A stretch of 64,000 nucleotides of DNA from Bradyrhizobiaceae bacterium PARB1 (GTDB lineage Bacteria > Pseudomonadota > Alphaproteobacteria > Rhizobiales > Xanthobacteraceae). Shown here piece by piece: positions 62,261 to 64,000 of the stretch. The stretch covers positions 372,001 to 436,000 of the forward strand of contig NKIY01000003.1 of the NCBI GenBank assembly GCA_002256345.1, given 5' to 3'. Under the pieces are notes generated by a model. It was not told where the DNA came from. It saw nothing but the letters and a program-made list of their open reading frames with translations, and did no database searches. Both the position numbers and the translations under genes were made by a program. Numbering within the stretch: position 1 is the stretch's first letter; each line of letters opens with the position of its first letter.

Positions 62261-63231
62261 CCTCACCCTTCGTCGTCGCCGTTCCCTCCAAGGGACGCCT
62301 GCAGGAAAATGCCGAAGCCTTCTTCAGCCGCGCAGGTCTCACGCTGACCAAGGCTGGCGGTGCACGCGATTATCGCGGCACCATTGCCGGGCTCGACAAT
62401 GTGGAGATCGCCTATCTCTCCGCCAGCGAGATCGCGGCCAATCTTGCGCGTGGCGCGGTGCATCTCGGCATCACCGGCGAGGACCTGCTGCGTGAAAACA
62501 TCGTCGATACCGACAAGCGCGTGGCGTTGATCGAGGGTCTCGGCTTCGGCCGCGCCGATGTGGTGGTCGCGGTGCCGCAGGCCTGGATCGACGTCCGCAC
62601 CATGGCCGATCTCGACGACGTCGCGACCGGGTTTCGCGACAAGCACGATCGTCGCATGCGCGTCGCCACCAAGTATATCAACCTCACCCGCGCCTATTTC
62701 GCCAAGTATGGCGTGATGGACTATCGCATCGTCGAAAGCGCAGGCGCCACCGAAGGCGCCCCGGCCACCGGCGCGGCGGAGCTGATCGTCGACATCACCA
62801 CCACCGGCGCGACGCTGGCGGCCAACGGCCTCAAGGTGCTCGACGATGGCGTGATGCTGCGCAGCCAGGCCAATCTCGTCGCCTCGCGCGATGCCGACTG
62901 GTCGCCGGCCGCACGTGAGACAGCGCGCGTCATTCTCGATCACATCGCGGCGCGCGCCCGCGCCAGCAAATACAAGGAAGTGCGCACGCGCTTCGCCGGC
63001 TGCAATCAGGCATTGCTCGATGAAGCACACAATCGCTTCGGCGTGGTGTCGCCCTTCGGCGGCCCGACCTCGTCGGGCATGGTGACACTGCACTGCCCGC
63101 CGGCGCAGATCTACGCACTCGGCAGCTTTTTGCGCGATCATGGCGCGGACACCGTCTCGGTCGCATCGCTCGATTACGTGCTCGACCGCGAGAATCCGCT
63201 GTTCGCGAAGCTCGAGGCGTTTTTGCGGTAG
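62257..63231 (+). CDS. hisG: ATP phosphoribosyltransferase catalytic subunit
   Basis: HisG joins ATP and PRPP in the first step of histidine synthesis. Seen in 324 residues: [18 protein letters not shown] at the start, [31 protein letters not shown], and the PRPP-binding region [21 protein letters not shown] (the family's late E-x-V-D-x-x-T-G motif). It is longer than the E. coli-unrelated short form but lacks the ACT-like regulatory domain. It therefore depends on HisZ, as the gene order shows. The gene is complete. Confidence 0.95.
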   Translation: MTSPFVVAVPSKGRLQENAEAFFSRAGLTLTKAGGARDYRGTIAGLDNVEIAYLSASEIAANLARGAVHLGITGEDLLRENIVDTDKRVALIEGLGFGRADVVVAVPQAWIDVRTMADLDDVATGFRDKHDRRMRVATKYINLTRAYFAKYGVMDYRIVESAGATEGAPATGAAELIVDITTTGATLAANGLKVLDDGVMLRSQANLVASRDADWSPAARETARVILDHIAARARASKYKEVRTRFAGCNQALLDEAHNRFGVVSPFGGPTSSGMVTLHCPPAQIYALGSFLRDHGADTVSVASLDYVLDRENPLFAKLEAFLR

Positions 63232-63255
63232 AGTATGATCGACTGAATTCGGAAT

Positions 63256-63381
63256 GTGTCCCGGACGCGATGCGGCGCAAAGTGCCGCTTCGCCGAGCCG
63301 GGACCGTACCAAACGCCGGCGCTTGTGACGGTCCCGGCTCTGCGCAGCAGCGTGAAGAACGCTGCGGCGCGTCCGGGACAC
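63256..63381. repeat. nested-palindrome repeat, copy 2
   Basis: The outer ends GTGTCCCGGACGC (63256-63268) and GCGTCCGGGACAC (63369-63381) are perfect 13-bp complements. The inner arms GAGCCGGGACCGT (63295-63307) and ACGGTCCCGGCTC (63328-63340) also pair perfectly. It shares the plan and much sequence with 53509-53640. It lies between hisG and the glycosyltransferase gene. Confidence 0.9.
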
Positions 63382-63401
63382 GATAGAGTGCTTAAACTGG
63401 A

Positions 63402-64000
63402 ATGGATTCCGACTTGATGATGCTGGGCAGCGACGTCTCAAACCTCTCCACCGACTCGCGCACGGCGGCTGCGCAGGGCCTCTCGCTGGTCGTGCCCTGC
63501 TACAATGAAGCGCCCGGCCTCGCCGCGCTGCATGACAAGCTTGTCAACCTCGCCCGTACCCTGAAGGCACGTTACGGCCTCGCCTGCGAAGTCGTCTATG
63601 TCGACGACGGCAGCCGCGACGACACGCTGAAGATCGCACAGACCCTGCCGGCAGATGACATCGACGTGCAGGTGATTTCACTGTCGCGCAATTTCGGCAA
63701 GGAAGCCGCGCTGATGGCCGGTCTCGACAACGTGACCAAGGGCGCCGTGTTGTTCATGGACGGCGACGGCCAGCATCCGCCGGAATTCGTCGAGCAGTTG
63801 GTGAAGCACTGGATCATCGATGGCTACGACGTCGTCTTCACCGCCAAGGCGCATCGCGACAACGAATCCGTGCTGCTGCGGCTGGCCGTGCGCGGCTTCT
63901 ATTCGCTGATCAATTGGGGCGCCCGGCAGAAGATCCCGGAAGATGCCGGCGATTTCCGCTTGCTTTCGCCGCGCGCCGCAGCGGCGCTGCGGCAGCTTCC
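63402..64000 (+). CDS. family 2 glycosyltransferase (partial, right edge)
   Basis: The first 199 codons are visible. GT2 enzymes of this type (dolichol-phosphate-mannose synthase / ArnC-like) transfer a sugar from a nucleotide sugar to a lipid phosphate. Seen: LSLVVPCYNEAPGL (28-41), the nucleotide-binding VVYVDDGSRDDT with Asp68-Asp69, LSRNFGKEAALMAGL, the metal-binding D-G-D-G-Q-H at 120-125, and DAGDFRLLSPRA near the visible end. These blocks match the undecaprenyl-phosphate glycosyltransferase group. The usual C-terminal membrane helices, if present, are outside the window. ATG 63402 has only a weak ribosome site. Confidence 0.9.
   Translation, partial: MDSDLMMLGSDVSNLSTDSRTAAAQGLSLVVPCYNEAPGLAALHDKLVNLARTLKARYGLACEVVYVDDGSRDDTLKIAQTLPADDIDVQVISLSRNFGKEAALMAGLDNVTKGAVLFMDGDGQHPPEFVEQLVKHWIIDGYDVVFTAKAHRDNESVLLRLAVRGFYSLINWGARQKIPEDAGDFRLLSPRAAAALRQL

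Noticed and set aside
53509-63381. The two nested palindromes as boundaries of a transposed 10-kb island.
   Set aside because: The enclosed segment includes ordinary chromosomal genes (ubiA, rsmE, hisZ, hisG), and no transposase or target duplication is seen; shared dispersed repeats explain it better.

Overview
The window is about 64 kb of GC-rich chromosomal DNA from an alphaproteobacterium. The best fit is the Bradyrhizobium / Rhodopseudomonas / Tardiphaga / Afipia group (Hyphomicrobiales). The reasons are a PetP/PetR-type regulator pair, the HisZ+HisG arrangement, an Omp25/RopB-type outer membrane protein, clade-typical small families (DUF2093, DUF4170, TIGR01459 HAD, DUF6101-like) and many short palindromic intergenic repeats of the kind seen in these genomes. 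This assignment rests on recalled family features, not on a search. I see no tRNA, rRNA, CRISPR array, insertion sequence, prophage or plasmid function. Two genes are cut by the window edges: ribH on the left and a family 2 glycosyltransferase on the right.

Layout. 1-8.2 kb: ribH (partial), a YbjN-like protein with a coupled GNAT acetyltransferase, proC, the convergent petP-petR-histidine kinase operon, ilvE and a MATE transporter. 8.3-13 kb: a minus-strand run uvrC, pgsA, moaD, moaE, prmB, mostly joined by 4-bp overlaps. 13-19 kb: an Omp25-like porin, a cold-shock protein, rlmJ, then a patch rich in exported proteins (RNase T2, two small secreted proteins, a DUF3617 protein) and a thioesterase. 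19-24.9 kb: a tautomerase, hisS, a holin-like membrane protein, a membrane-anchored degenerate EAL protein, a HAD hydrolase and a single-domain CheY. 25-35 kb: ribF, a maltose-acetyltransferase-like gene (probable CTG start), ileS, lspA, an exported disordered protein, two M16 peptidases and panE. 35-43 kb: a polyphosphate-glucokinase-like gene, an amino acid permease, arfB, gloA, mutL, then rsmD and a pseudouridine synthase with a disordered N-terminus of about 345 residues. 43-53.5 kb: tadA, purD, xseA, a DUF2093 gene, and the envelope operon pmbA-cysQ-DUF4170-DUF374 acyltransferase-waaA-lpxK. 53.6-58.4 kb: an accessory catabolic cluster. 58.4-64 kb: ubiA with an overlapping secreted protein, rsmE, hisZ, hisG and the glycosyltransferase.

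How the genes work together. Most of the window is housekeeping: translation and RNA modification (hisS, ileS, arfB, prmB, rlmJ, rsmD, rsmE, tadA, rluB-like), repair (uvrC, mutL, xseA), cofactors (ribH, ribF, moaD/E, panE, ubiA) and the envelope (lpxK, waaA, pgsA, lspA). The stretch that looks least ordinary is 53.6-58.4 kb. A LysR regulator is followed on the same strand by a split thiamine-diphosphate decarboxylase (alpha and beta genes), an orphan Bug-type binding protein and an FAD-linked 2-hydroxyacid dehydrogenase. A 7-bp-arm palindrome sits just upstream of the alpha gene. The parts imply capture of an organic acid, oxidation of a 2-hydroxyacid to a 2-oxoacid, and decarboxylation to an aldehyde. 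This resembles the 3-sulfolactate / sulfopyruvate logic, but the substrate cannot be read from sequence. The other main oddities are two copies of a nested-palindrome element about 10 kb apart, the long basic/acidic tail on the pseudouridine synthase, and several non-ATG coupled starts.
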